The notes below the pieces were generated by a model that made no database searches, was not told the DNA's origin, and saw only the letters and a list, made by a program, of their open reading frames with translations. A stretch of DNA of 41,160 nt, from contig CACXAT010000028.1 of NCBI GenBank assembly GCA_902765725.1, forward strand, positions 1-41,160, given 5' to 3'. A program made the translations under genes and the position numbers. Shown in pieces: positions 28,196-35,828 of this stretch. The stretch is from an uncultured Lachnospiraceae bacterium (GTDB lineage Bacteria > Bacillota > Clostridia > Lachnospirales > Lachnospiraceae). Position 1 is the stretch's first letter, and each line of letters starts with the position of its first letter.

Positions 28196-30124
28196 ATGGA
28201 AATTCTTGAACTGAATCTGAAACATTTCGGTAAGTTTACCGATTATAAACTGCCTCTGCATGCGGGGATCAATGTGATCGCGGGCGGAAATGAGACCGGC
28301 AAGACGACCCTGCATGCTTTTGTGCGGGCCATGTTTTACGGACTGTCCAGAAACCGGTCAAGAAGCATGGATGAATACCAGCTTCGCGAGCCCTGGGACA
28401 ATCCGGCTTATTTTGCGGGCAGCATGCGGATCCTTCATGATGGCAGGATCTACCGGATCGACCGCAACTTCCACCGCAGGGAGGAGAGTGTCTCCATCGT
28501 CTGTGAGACGGATGGCCTGCGGGTCGAGGATACAGCGGCGGCGCTGTATGCATTTACCGCGGGACTGAGTGAGGCAGACTTTGACAACACACTCTTCATC
28601 CGGCAGGCCCAGGCGCAGACCACAGCCCAGCTGGGCGAGCGCATACGGGACTTCCTGGTCAATCTGGAAGAGAACGGGACGGACTCGACCGACGTCAGCG
28701 CGGCTCAGGATTTCCTGAAAAAGAAGAAAAAGGAGATCAGCGCACAGAAACAGGAGGCGCTGGATGAGATCACAGAGGAGATCCGCAAGAACACCCAGGA
28801 GACGGAGTATCTGAACCGGGACCTGGAGCGTCTTCTGGAGAGAAGCTCGGCGGGTGCATCCGAGGGGCAGAAGACCTCCTATGAGAGGATGGAGACGGCA
28901 GCCCCGGATGAAAATGAGCCGGCGGAGGAAAACGCGGCGGCCCAGCACGTTCTGCCGGAGGAAAAGAGCCCGGCGCCGGATTCGGACGAGATGCCGGCTT
29001 CCAACACTGCGTCAGAGCAGGGCGCCGGGGCGGGAGTAAAGAGCGCTGTCCGGAAGAGGACAGGTGCGGTCCGCGAGACGGAGGATGACCTTGATGAGGA
29101 CATGGAGGATGAGGAGCCGGGCGGCGTACTGATGGCAGTGCTGGTGATGCTGTCCTTCGTGGCGGCAGGCCTGTCCATCGCCTGCGCCTTCCTTACGACG
29201 GATCACCGTCTGCGGTATCTGCTCGGCGCGGGCGGCGTGATCTGTGTTGCGATTGCGCTCTCTCTGCTGTGGCGGATCACGCATCCCAGGACCCGGACAG
29301 AGCGGGCCCTGAGAAGGGCAAAACGCGGCGAGTTCCTGGACAGGCACCTGGGATTTCGTGATGACCCGGATGATCCTGCGGCGGCCGCAGATCATCTTCG
29401 CAGGGAGAGGCAGCTTCAGGGCGCCGTTGAGAAGGCCCGGAGGCTGGACAGAGAGGAAGAGGAGCGCAGGGAGAAGAACCGCCGCCTGATGCTGGAGAAG
29501 ACTCTTCGCCAGCAGGCGGAGGAGGACCGGGTCAACCGGGCCCAGGAGGTGGCGGAGCTGGTGCAGAAGAACCAGGATTCGGTCCTGAACAGGGAGATCC
29601 GTACCCGCAGGGAGAAGATCGACGCCCTGAAAAAGGAGCTGGAGGAGCTGTACGCCAGGAAGGCGGCCCTCTCCTCCTGGGACACAGAGCTGCAGGCCAT
29701 CGATCTTGCGTCCTCCAGGATCCGTGATCTGTCCGGAAGGATCTTCCATGAGAGCGGCGACCAGTTCCTGGAGAATGTATCCACCCTTCTGGCCGGCCTG
29801 ACGGAGGGGCGCTACAGCAGGATCTCCCTGGATGAGAGGATGCAGGTGAACATAAGCACTCCCGACCATCTGCTGAAGATCGAACAGGTCAGCTACGGGA
29901 CCATGAATCAGGTCTATCTTGCCCTGCGGCTCGCGTCGGCCCGGCTGCTTACGGGAGACGCGGATCTTCCCATCCTGCTGGATGAGCCATTTGCCATGTA
30001 TGACGAGGAGAGGCTGGAGAGCGCGCTGCGTTTCCTGATCAGCTCTGGCCGGCAGGTCATCCTGTTCTCCTGCCAGAAGCGGGAGCTGGAAATTCTTGCA
30101 AAGATACGGGCCGGTTCTTCTTGA
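28196..30124 (+). CDS. YhaN-like SMC/Rad50-type ATPase with membrane segment
   Basis: Partner ATPase for the upstream nuclease. N-terminal ATPase half with Walker A AGGNETGKTTLHAF (~residue 32), then a coiled coil, an unusual acidic and Ala/Pro-rich stretch (~residues 225-305), two membrane segments (VLMAVLVMLSFVAAGLSIACAF and LLGAGGVICVAIALSLLW, ~310-360), a second coiled coil, and the C-terminal half with signature VSYGTMNQVYLALRLA and Walker B LPILLDEPFAMYD. At 642 residues it is shorter than typical YhaN (over 900), mainly in the coiled coils. Membrane segments in the middle of the protein are a known YhaN feature and suggest membrane-tethered DNA-end processing. Biological role is not well defined. 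Confidence 0.85.
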   Translation: MEILELNLKHFGKFTDYKLPLHAGINVIAGGNETGKTTLHAFVRAMFYGLSRNRSRSMDEYQLREPWDNPAYFAGSMRILHDGRIYRIDRNFHRREESVSIVCETDGLRVEDTAAALYAFTAGLSEADFDNTLFIRQAQAQTTAQLGERIRDFLVNLEENGTDSTDVSAAQDFLKKKKKEISAQKQEALDEITEEIRKNTQETEYLNRDLERLLERSSAGASEGQKTSYERMETAAPDENEPAEENAAAQHVLPEEKSPAPDSDEMPASNTASEQGAGAGVKSAVRKRTGAVRETEDDLDEDMEDEEPGGVLMAVLVMLSFVAAGLSIACAFLTTDHRLRYLLGAGGVICVAIALSLLWRITHPRTRTERALRRAKRGEFLDRHLGFRDDPDDPAAAADHLRRERQLQGAVEKARRLDREEEERREKNRRLMLEKTLRQQAEEDRVNRAQEVAELVQKNQDSVLNREIRTRREKIDALKKELEELYARKAALSSWDTELQAIDLASSRIRDLSGRIFHESGDQFLENVSTLLAGLTEGRYSRISLDERMQVNISTPDHLLKIEQVSYGTMNQVYLALRLASARLLTGDADLPILLDEPFAMYDEERLESALRFLISSGRQVILFSCQKRELEILAKIRAGSS

Positions 30125-30149
30125 CTTTTCACCCCCTGCTATGTATGAT
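30121..30149 (+). promoter_or_regulatory. Promoter of purO, overlapped by an inverted repeat
   Basis: TTGACT (30121-30126) and TATGAT (30144-30149) at a spacing of 17 bases, starting at the stop codon of the preceding gene. The spacer and -10 edge contain one arm (30131-30145) of an inverted repeat whose other arm is at 30172-30185. Confidence 0.65.
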
Positions 30150-30185
30150 TGCCACGTTGATAAAGCAGTACTACATAGCGGGGGT
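30131..30185. repeat. Inverted repeat flanking the purO transcription start, candidate operator
   Basis: ACCCCCTGCTATGTA at 30131-30145 is matched by TACATAGCGGGGGT at 30172-30185 with one extra base. The left arm overlaps the promoter and the right arm covers the ribosome binding site (GGGGGT) of purO. Because the left arm lies upstream of the predicted transcript start it is more likely a DNA operator than an mRNA hairpin. Confidence 0.6.
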
Positions 30186-30190
30186 TATCT

Positions 30191-30904
30191 ATGATTTTAA
30201 GACATCTCTCTGAAGAACTTTCAGCCAGCACCTATCCGGGACGCGGCATCGTTGTCGGACGCTCAGAAGACGGACGATATGCGGTGACCGCTTATTTTAT
30301 TATGGGACGGTCCGTGAACAGCCGCAACCGGGTCTTCGTAGAGGACGGGGACGGCATCCGCACACAGGCCTATGACCCGTCGAAGATGGAGGATCCGAGC
30401 CTGATCATCTATGCGCCGGTCCGTGTCCTTGGAACGAACACGATCGTGACCAACGGCGATCAGACGGATACGATCTGGCAGGGGCTGCAGGAGGGCAAGA
30501 CCTTCGGTGAATCCCTCAGATGCAGGGAGTTTGAGCCGGACGCGCCGAACTACACACCCAGGATCTCTGCGCTTCTGGACACCAGGGGCGGGGCCTATGA
30601 ATACAGGATGAGCATCCTCAAGAGCGCGGACGGAGATCCGTCCTGCTGTGAGAGATTCACCTATTCCTATGACAATCCGAAGGCCGGAGAGGGTCATTTC
30701 ATTCATACCTATCAGTGCGACGGAAATCCGCTTCCCAGCTTTGAGGGAGAGCCGGCCAGAGTCGACATCACCGGTGATATCGATTCCTTTACCGATCTGG
30801 TCTGGAGCAATCTGAACGAAGACAACAAGGTCTCTCTGTTCGTTCGCTTCATCGATATCGAGAGCGGGAGCTTCACGACCCGCATCGTCAACAAGAATCA
30901 GTAA
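30191..30904 (+). CDS. purO: IMP cyclohydrolase, PurO-like
   Basis: Closes the purine ring of FAICAR to IMP. The family signature YPGRGIVVGRSEDGRYAVTAYFIMGRSVNSRNR is at the N-terminus, and NYTPRISALLD and GEGHFIHTYQCDGNPLPSFEGEP are further PurO-family segments (PF07826 type). Length of 237 residues. In most bacteria this step is done by the N-terminal domain of bifunctional PurH; here the cyclohydrolase is PurO-like and the AICAR transformylase is the next gene, only 34 bases downstream, so the two last steps of IMP synthesis form an operon. Confidence 0.9.
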   Translation: MILRHLSEELSASTYPGRGIVVGRSEDGRYAVTAYFIMGRSVNSRNRVFVEDGDGIRTQAYDPSKMEDPSLIIYAPVRVLGTNTIVTNGDQTDTIWQGLQEGKTFGESLRCREFEPDAPNYTPRISALLDTRGGAYEYRMSILKSADGDPSCCERFTYSYDNPKAGEGHFIHTYQCDGNPLPSFEGEPARVDITGDIDSFTDLVWSNLNEDNKVSLFVRFIDIESGSFTTRIVNKNQ

Positions 30905-30938
30905 CAATCGTCAGACCTAAGCAGAAAGGAATCTGAAA

Positions 30939-32120
30939 ATGAACGAACTTCAGTTGAAATATGGATGCAACCCGAACCAGAAGCCTTCCCGTATCTTCAT
31001 GGAAGATGGAAGTGATCTCCCAATCACCGTCCTGAGCGGCCGCCCGGGCTACATTAATTTCCTGGATGCCCTGAACGGCTGGCAGCTGGTATCCGAGCTC
31101 AGAAGAGAGACCGGCCTTCCGGCAGCGACCTCCTTCAAGCACGTGTCCCCCGCCGGCGCGGCGGTCGGACTTCCGCTGACGAAGACCCTGCGCAGGATCT
31201 ACTGGGTGGATGACATGAAGGAAGATCTCTCCCCGCTGGCCTGTGCCTATGCCAGGGCAAGGGGCGCGGACAGGATGAGCTCCTTTGGCGATTTCATCTC
31301 CCTGTCAGATGAGTGTGACGAGGATACGGCCTCCATCATCAAGCGTGAGGTCTCGGACGGCGTGATCGCCCCCGGTTACACGCAGAAGGCTCTGGAGATC
31401 CTTAGCTCCAAGAAAAACGGGAACTACGTTGTCCTTCAGATCGATCCGTCCTACCAGCCGGCGCAGCTCGAGCGCAAGCAGGTCTACGGCGTGACCTTTG
31501 AGCAGGGCCGCCAGAATCTGGTCATCGATGACGAGTTTCTCAAGAACGTGGTCACGAAGAACAAAGAGTTCTCTCCGGAGGCACTGCGCGACATCAAGAT
31601 CTCTCTGATCACGCTGAAGTACACCCAGTCCAATTCCGTCTGCTTCGTAAAAGACGGCCAGGCGATCGGCATCGGCGCCGGACAGCAGTCCAGAGTGCAC
31701 TGCACCAGGCTCGCGGGCTCCAAGGCGGATAACTGGTATCTGAGACAGTGCCCGAAGGTGCTGGAGCTTCCCTTCCGGGAGGACATCCGCAGGGCAGACC
31801 GGGACAACGCCATCGATATCTACATCGGCGAATGGTACGAGGATGTGCTCGCGGACGGAGCATGGCAGAAGATCTTCACCCGCAGGCCGGAGGTCTTCAC
31901 GGCCAAGGAGAAGCGGGAATGGCTCGATACCATGACCGAGGTCACCCTGGGATCGGATGCTTTCTTCCCCTTCTCGGACAACATCGAGCGCGCTTATAAG
32001 AGCGGCGTGAAATACGTGGCAGAGCCGGGCGGAAGCGTGAGAGATGACGCGGTGATCGAATGCTGCGACAAATATGATATGGCGATGGTCTTTACCGGGA
32101 TCCGCCTGTTCCATCACTGA
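30939..32120 (+). CDS. purH: Free-standing AICAR formyltransferase (PurH C-terminal domain type)
   Basis: Transfers the formyl group from 10-formyl-tetrahydrofolate to AICAR. Begins MNELQLKYGCNPNQKPSR as in the AICARFT domain of PurH; SFKHVSPAGAAVG contains the catalytic Lys-His pair, and YTQSNSVCFVKDGQAIGIGAGQQSRVHCTRLAG is the family's best conserved block. The MGS-like cyclohydrolase domain is absent, so the 393-residue protein is the transformylase alone. It follows purO and ends at a bidirectional terminator. The ribosome binding site AGAAAGGA is 10 bases upstream. Confidence 0.93.
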   Translation: MNELQLKYGCNPNQKPSRIFMEDGSDLPITVLSGRPGYINFLDALNGWQLVSELRRETGLPAATSFKHVSPAGAAVGLPLTKTLRRIYWVDDMKEDLSPLACAYARARGADRMSSFGDFISLSDECDEDTASIIKREVSDGVIAPGYTQKALEILSSKKNGNYVVLQIDPSYQPAQLERKQVYGVTFEQGRQNLVIDDEFLKNVVTKNKEFSPEALRDIKISLITLKYTQSNSVCFVKDGQAIGIGAGQQSRVHCTRLAGSKADNWYLRQCPKVLELPFREDIRRADRDNAIDIYIGEWYEDVLADGAWQKIFTRRPEVFTAKEKREWLDTMTEVTLGSDAFFPFSDNIERAYKSGVKYVAEPGGSVRDDAVIECCDKYDMAMVFTGIRLFHH

Positions 32121-32127
32121 TAAAACA

Positions 32128-32156
32128 ATCCCCTCAGATCACTCTGAGGGGATTTT
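32128..32156. terminator. Bidirectional terminator between AICAR transformylase and prs
   Basis: ATCCCCTCAGA and TCTGAGGGGAT form a perfect 11-bp stem with a TCAC loop; TTTT follows on the plus strand and a T-rich stretch on the minus strand, serving both convergent genes. Confidence 0.9.
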
Positions 32157-32179
32157 CATACTCTGCATACGCTGCAGCA

Positions 32180-33418
32180 TTATTTACGCTTTGCGTTCAT
32201 TTTCTTAAGGAAGGTATTGATCCTGTCGACCGGATCCAGCAGATCGCTCAGGGATCCGTCATGGTTCAGCGTGTCGATGATCAGCGCCAGGAACTTGCTC
32301 ATGTCGCAGCTGTGATAGTAGCTTCTTTCGAACAGCTCCGGTCTCTGGTAGCTCAGGTTCGTGGTCAGGATCGAATGGAAGAGGCCTTTCTTATAGGCTT
32401 CGTCAAACTTCTCCAGGCCGTTGGAGAATACTCCGAAGGTGGAGCAGATGAAGATGCGGGCAGCGTTGTGCTTTTTCAGCTCTGCCGCGATCTCCAGGAC
32501 CGTGTCGCCGGAGGAGATCATATCGTCGATGATGATGACGTCCTTCCCCTCAACGGGAGTGCCCAGGAACTCATGCGCCAGCACCGGGTTCTTTCCGTCC
32601 ACGGTCTGTGTATAATCTCTTCTCTTGTAGAACATGCCCATATCGACGCCCAGGACGTTGGCCATGTAGACCGCGCGGGAGGTTCCCGCCTCATCCGGGC
32701 TGACGACCATCAGGTGCTCCGGGGATACTTCGAAATCCGGCGCGACCCGGAACAGTCCCTTGATGAACTGATAGATCGGGCGGAAATTCTCAAAGCCTGA
32801 GAGCGGGATCGCGTTCTGGATCCTGGGATCGTGGGCCTCGAAGGTGATGATGTTCTCAACACCCATGCGGACCAGATCCTTCAGGGCCTGGGCGCAGTCC
32901 AGAGACTCACGCATGGTCCGGCGGTCCTGGCGGCTCTCATAGAGGTAGGGCATGATGACATTGATGCGCCGGGCCTTGCCGCCGATCGCGGCGATCACTC
33001 TCTCCAGATCGATGAAATGATCGTCCGGAGACATATGGTTGACCTGCCCTCTCAGGGAGTAGGTGATGCTGTAATTGCACACGTCCACCAGCAGGAAGAT
33101 ATCGTCGCCCCGGATGGAATCAAAGATCGTCGCCTTGCCCTCGCCGCTTCCAAAACGCGGGGTCTCTGTGCGGATCAGATAATTCTCCCGGACGTATCCG
33201 TGCATCTGCGCATGGGCGGGACGCTTGTGCTCGCGCTCGGCGCGCCACTGAACGATATAGTTGTTGATCTTATTTCCCATCTCCTCGCTGGATGGAAGAG
33301 CGATGATGCCAAGATCACCGATGGGCATCTCGTCCAGGTTCTTGTTGGTCGCCGCTTTGGTGCCGGAAACCTTCTTGCCCGGGATCTTCTTTCTGGAGCT
33401 TTTAGAGCCAGCCTGCAT
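32180..33418 (-). CDS. prs: Ribose-phosphate pyrophosphokinase, long form
   Basis: Makes PRPP from ribose 5-phosphate and ATP, feeding purine, pyrimidine, histidine and tryptophan synthesis as well as hpt and xpt nearby. The PRPP-binding motif VIIIDDMISSGDTVLEIA is clear, as is VVSPDEAGTSRAVYMA and ITFEAHDPRIQNAIPLSGFEN. At 412 residues it is about 90 longer than classic Prs, with a lysine-rich N-terminus (KSSRKKIPGKKVSGTK) and inserted segments; this long form is common in Clostridia. I start at the ATG at 33418, preceded by AGGAGG at 8 bases; the frame is open to 33673 but that part overlaps the dnaI-like gene. It follows that gene by 25 bases in an operon. Confidence 0.92.
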   Translation of the reverse strand: MQAGSKSSRKKIPGKKVSGTKAATNKNLDEMPIGDLGIIALPSSEEMGNKINNYIVQWRAEREHKRPAHAQMHGYVRENYLIRTETPRFGSGEGKATIFDSIRGDDIFLLVDVCNYSITYSLRGQVNHMSPDDHFIDLERVIAAIGGKARRINVIMPYLYESRQDRRTMRESLDCAQALKDLVRMGVENIITFEAHDPRIQNAIPLSGFENFRPIYQFIKGLFRVAPDFEVSPEHLMVVSPDEAGTSRAVYMANVLGVDMGMFYKRRDYTQTVDGKNPVLAHEFLGTPVEGKDVIIIDDMISSGDTVLEIAAELKKHNAARIFICSTFGVFSNGLEKFDEAYKKGLFHSILTTNLSYQRPELFERSYYHSCDMSKFLALIIDTLNHDGSLSDLLDPVDRINTFLKKMNAKRK

Positions 33419-33443
33419 GTAGTGTTTCCTCCTGAGAATGTGT

Positions 33444-34475
33444 TCAGTGTCTGAGCCGTTTCTGCACCCGGATATCATTGCCGAATGCTTCAACCAGTGT
33501 GAAGCGCTCAAGGATGCGGGAGGAGATCCTCTCCGAGTAAGTCCTTGACAGCTCCTGAATGGACAGGTTGGTGGAAATGACCATCCCCAGTCCGCTGGAG
33601 ATCCTGCTGTTGAGAAGCTGGAAGAGCGCGGATCCGACGAAGGAGTTGACCAGCTCTGTCCCCAGATCGTCAATGATCAGGAGATCGCAGCCGGACAGAT
33701 ACTCATCATCGATCATCGCGTCAGGCTCATCTGACATCTTCGAAAACTTTGATTCCGCCAGCTTGTCAAATAACTCCCCGGCTGAATAGTAGATGACAGA
33801 ATGCCCGTTGTCAATGAGTTCTTTTGCGATACAGTGGGTAAGGAAGGTTTTTCCGACCCCGGCACGGCCTGTCAGAAGCAGAAAGTCACTCTGACTGCCC
33901 GACATGTAACCGTCCGCGAACTGCCTGCACGCGGCTGCGGCCGCTTCCATGATCTCCCGGGAGCTCTTGCCTGTTCTGGGATGCTTCAGATCCTCGGGAT
34001 AAAAACTCATGTCAAAGGTGGAGAAGTTCTCTTCCTCCAGGACCTTTGCGAGATTGGACTGGGTGTAGAACAGGGAGATGACCTCCCGCTCAAAGCAGCT
34101 GCAGCGCTTCTGACCGATCAGCCCGGTGTCCCTGCACTTGCTGCAGGTATAGACGGGATCCAGATAATCCTCCGGAAAACCGTGCTCCTTCAGCAGCTGT
34201 CTGCGCTTTTGGGAAGGATCCACGCCTCCTGCCATCTTTCTGAGAAGATCGCGGAAGGGAACGGCAGCGCCGCCCGCGGCATGCACATCCATCGGGGAGA
34301 GCAGCTGTCTCACCCGGTCTGCAGCAGAAGAAGCAACCGCCCTGTCGAGATCTTGCAGCTGGGGGATCGCCTCATAGGCGATCCTTCTGCGTTCTTCCTC
34401 GATATGGTGGTTGCTGATACGTCTCTTGTCGTAGACGCGCATCACCGCGTCATATTGTGAACTGGTAAGTCCCAT
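33444..34475 (-). CDS. dnaI: DnaI/DnaC-like helicase-loader ATPase
   Basis: An AAA+ ATPase that loads or remodels the replicative helicase. The N-terminal half holds a zinc-binding motif (CSKCRDTGLIGQKRCSCF), and the C-terminal half has Walker A LLTGRAGVGKTFLTHCIAKEL (~residue 200), Walker B LLIIDDLGTELVNSF, sensor STNLSIQEL and an arginine-finger-like ERISSRILERF. Length of 343 residues is normal. Phage and transposon DnaC homologues (IstB) are shorter and lack the zinc motif. It follows the DnaD-like gene by 3 bases, the DnaB/DnaD-DnaI arrangement of the Gram-positive primosome. Confidence 0.9.
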   Translation of the reverse strand: MGLTSSQYDAVMRVYDKRRISNHHIEEERRRIAYEAIPQLQDLDRAVASSAADRVRQLLSPMDVHAAGGAAVPFRDLLRKMAGGVDPSQKRRQLLKEHGFPEDYLDPVYTCSKCRDTGLIGQKRCSCFEREVISLFYTQSNLAKVLEEENFSTFDMSFYPEDLKHPRTGKSSREIMEAAAAACRQFADGYMSGSQSDFLLLTGRAGVGKTFLTHCIAKELIDNGHSVIYYSAGELFDKLAESKFSKMSDEPDAMIDDEYLSGCDLLIIDDLGTELVNSFVGSALFQLLNSRISSGLGMVISTNLSIQELSRTYSERISSRILERFTLVEAFGNDIRVQKRLRH

Positions 34476-34478
34476 GGG

Positions 34479-35552
34479 TTATGACTCCTGTGACTTTCGC
34501 ATCAGATCCGCGTCCTGGGCCTGCATGACCTGCATGGCAAGATCATCCCAGTTGCTGTCCGAAGGCTCAAAGTTGACGAATCTCCCCGCGGACGATACGC
34601 GCGGCGAACTCTGACGGCTCTGCACCTGTCTGGCCGTCTGCGCGTGAAGCTGGTCCAGACGCTCGACATCCTCGGCGGTTCTGACATTATTCTCGTGCCA
34701 GCTCTTGAGGATGGAATCGGTATAGGAGAACTGAGCCTTGCCGATCTGAAGGATCGTGCGCTCGCATGCGAGGCGGATCAGGTCTGTGGTGAAAGCATAC
34801 TGATTGAGCCAGCGGTCCATGTATTCAGTCTCCGCCGGAGCCGGCGCGCGGCCCTGGATCCCCAGCGCGCGGAAGATCTCATAGTACTCGCTGCGGAACA
34901 GACTGCCCTCACGCCTTGCCTGCTCCACGGTGCGGATCCCGTCCTGATACCAGTTCTGAGCGACCTTCTGGATATAGTGGAAACTGGTATGATTCTTGGA
35001 TACACAGTATTCCAGCAGAAAATCGATCAGATCGGCATCCATGCCCAGATCCGTCATGAAATACAGCAGCGTGCGCTGCTCCGTAGTGGTCAGCAGACGC
35101 CCGAGATAAGTCTCCGCGACAAAGATTACAGAGCTGATCTCCTCTTTAGAGGGAGACTTCTGCATCTGGGCAGGACGAAACTCCATGATCTTGCTGCCCG
35201 AAGAGGCCGCAGGGGTCTGCGCGGACACGGCAGGCTCCGCCGCGGCGGCAGACATGGTCTGGCCGTCCGAAGCATCAGATGGCGCACTGCTCTGAGAGGC
35301 ACTCTCATCCGCGTCAAAGTCAAGCAGCTGCATTCTCTTCCAGTAGCCCATGGCACGCTTCACGTCCGCTTCCGTGAAATGAAGCGCCTCCGCGACCTGA
35401 GAGATCGTAACATCCGTGTGTCCGTCCTGGACACAGCGCAGCAGATACAGATATATTTTTACATAATCCCCGCTTGTAGCGGGCATGAACTGATCGATGA
35501 ATGTGTTCTCAATCATGGTCATGCCGCCGTTGCCCGGCAAATGAACCCGCAT
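34479..35552 (-). CDS. DnaD-domain primosome protein
   Basis: A probable replication-initiation or restart protein of the DnaB/DnaD superfamily. The N-terminal winged-helix-like domain is DYVKIYLYLLRCVQDGHTDVTISQVAEALHFTEADVKRAMGYWKRM, then a low-complexity linker rich in Ala and Ser (~residues 95-130), then two DnaD-type helical domains (VIFVAETYLGRLLTTTEQRTLLYF...IDFLLEYCV and DRWLNQYAFTTDLIRLACERTI). Start uncertain: 35552 (MRVHLPGN, AGGAAGG upstream) or the inner MTMIENTF start. In Bacillus such proteins recruit DnaI and helicase to oriC or stalled forks; the adjacent dnaI-like gene agrees. Confidence 0.87.
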   Translation of the reverse strand: MRVHLPGNGGMTMIENTFIDQFMPATSGDYVKIYLYLLRCVQDGHTDVTISQVAEALHFTEADVKRAMGYWKRMQLLDFDADESASQSSAPSDASDGQTMSAAAAEPAVSAQTPAASSGSKIMEFRPAQMQKSPSKEEISSVIFVAETYLGRLLTTTEQRTLLYFMTDLGMDADLIDFLLEYCVSKNHTSFHYIQKVAQNWYQDGIRTVEQARREGSLFRSEYYEIFRALGIQGRAPAPAETEYMDRWLNQYAFTTDLIRLACERTILQIGKAQFSYTDSILKSWHENNVRTAEDVERLDQLHAQTARQVQSRQSSPRVSSAGRFVNFEPSDSNWDDLAMQVMQAQDADLMRKSQES

Positions 35553-35787
35553 GAAAACACCGCCCTTCCTACTCATAGATTCCCCCTCTGAATATGAATC
35601 TATACTCCGAACGGCCCCCTAAGCCGTGACAGACCTCTCCCCCCGCGCCATACTCTGGCCGCAGATCGTCTGACGAGCAAAAGTATAACACATCAGCCAC
35701 CCCCTTTTAAGGGAATCTGTCCACGACTTATCTACAAAGAAATCCACAATAAACAAGTTCGCTGCGGAAAAGTCCGTGGAAAAAAAC

Positions 35788-35818
35788 GATTCCCGCGCCT
35801 GTCTTTGGCGCGGGAATC
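35788..35818 (-). terminator. Terminator of murC
   Basis: GATTCCCGCGCC and GGCGCGGGAATC form a 12-bp stem; on the minus strand it is followed by a run of T (plus-strand A tract at 35780-35786). The rest of the murC-dnaD gap (35577-35787) holds the upstream region of the dnaD-dnaI-prs operon; a TATACT-like hexamer occurs there but I cannot pair it with a good -35. Confidence 0.85.
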
Positions 35819-35828
35819 AGATATATGT

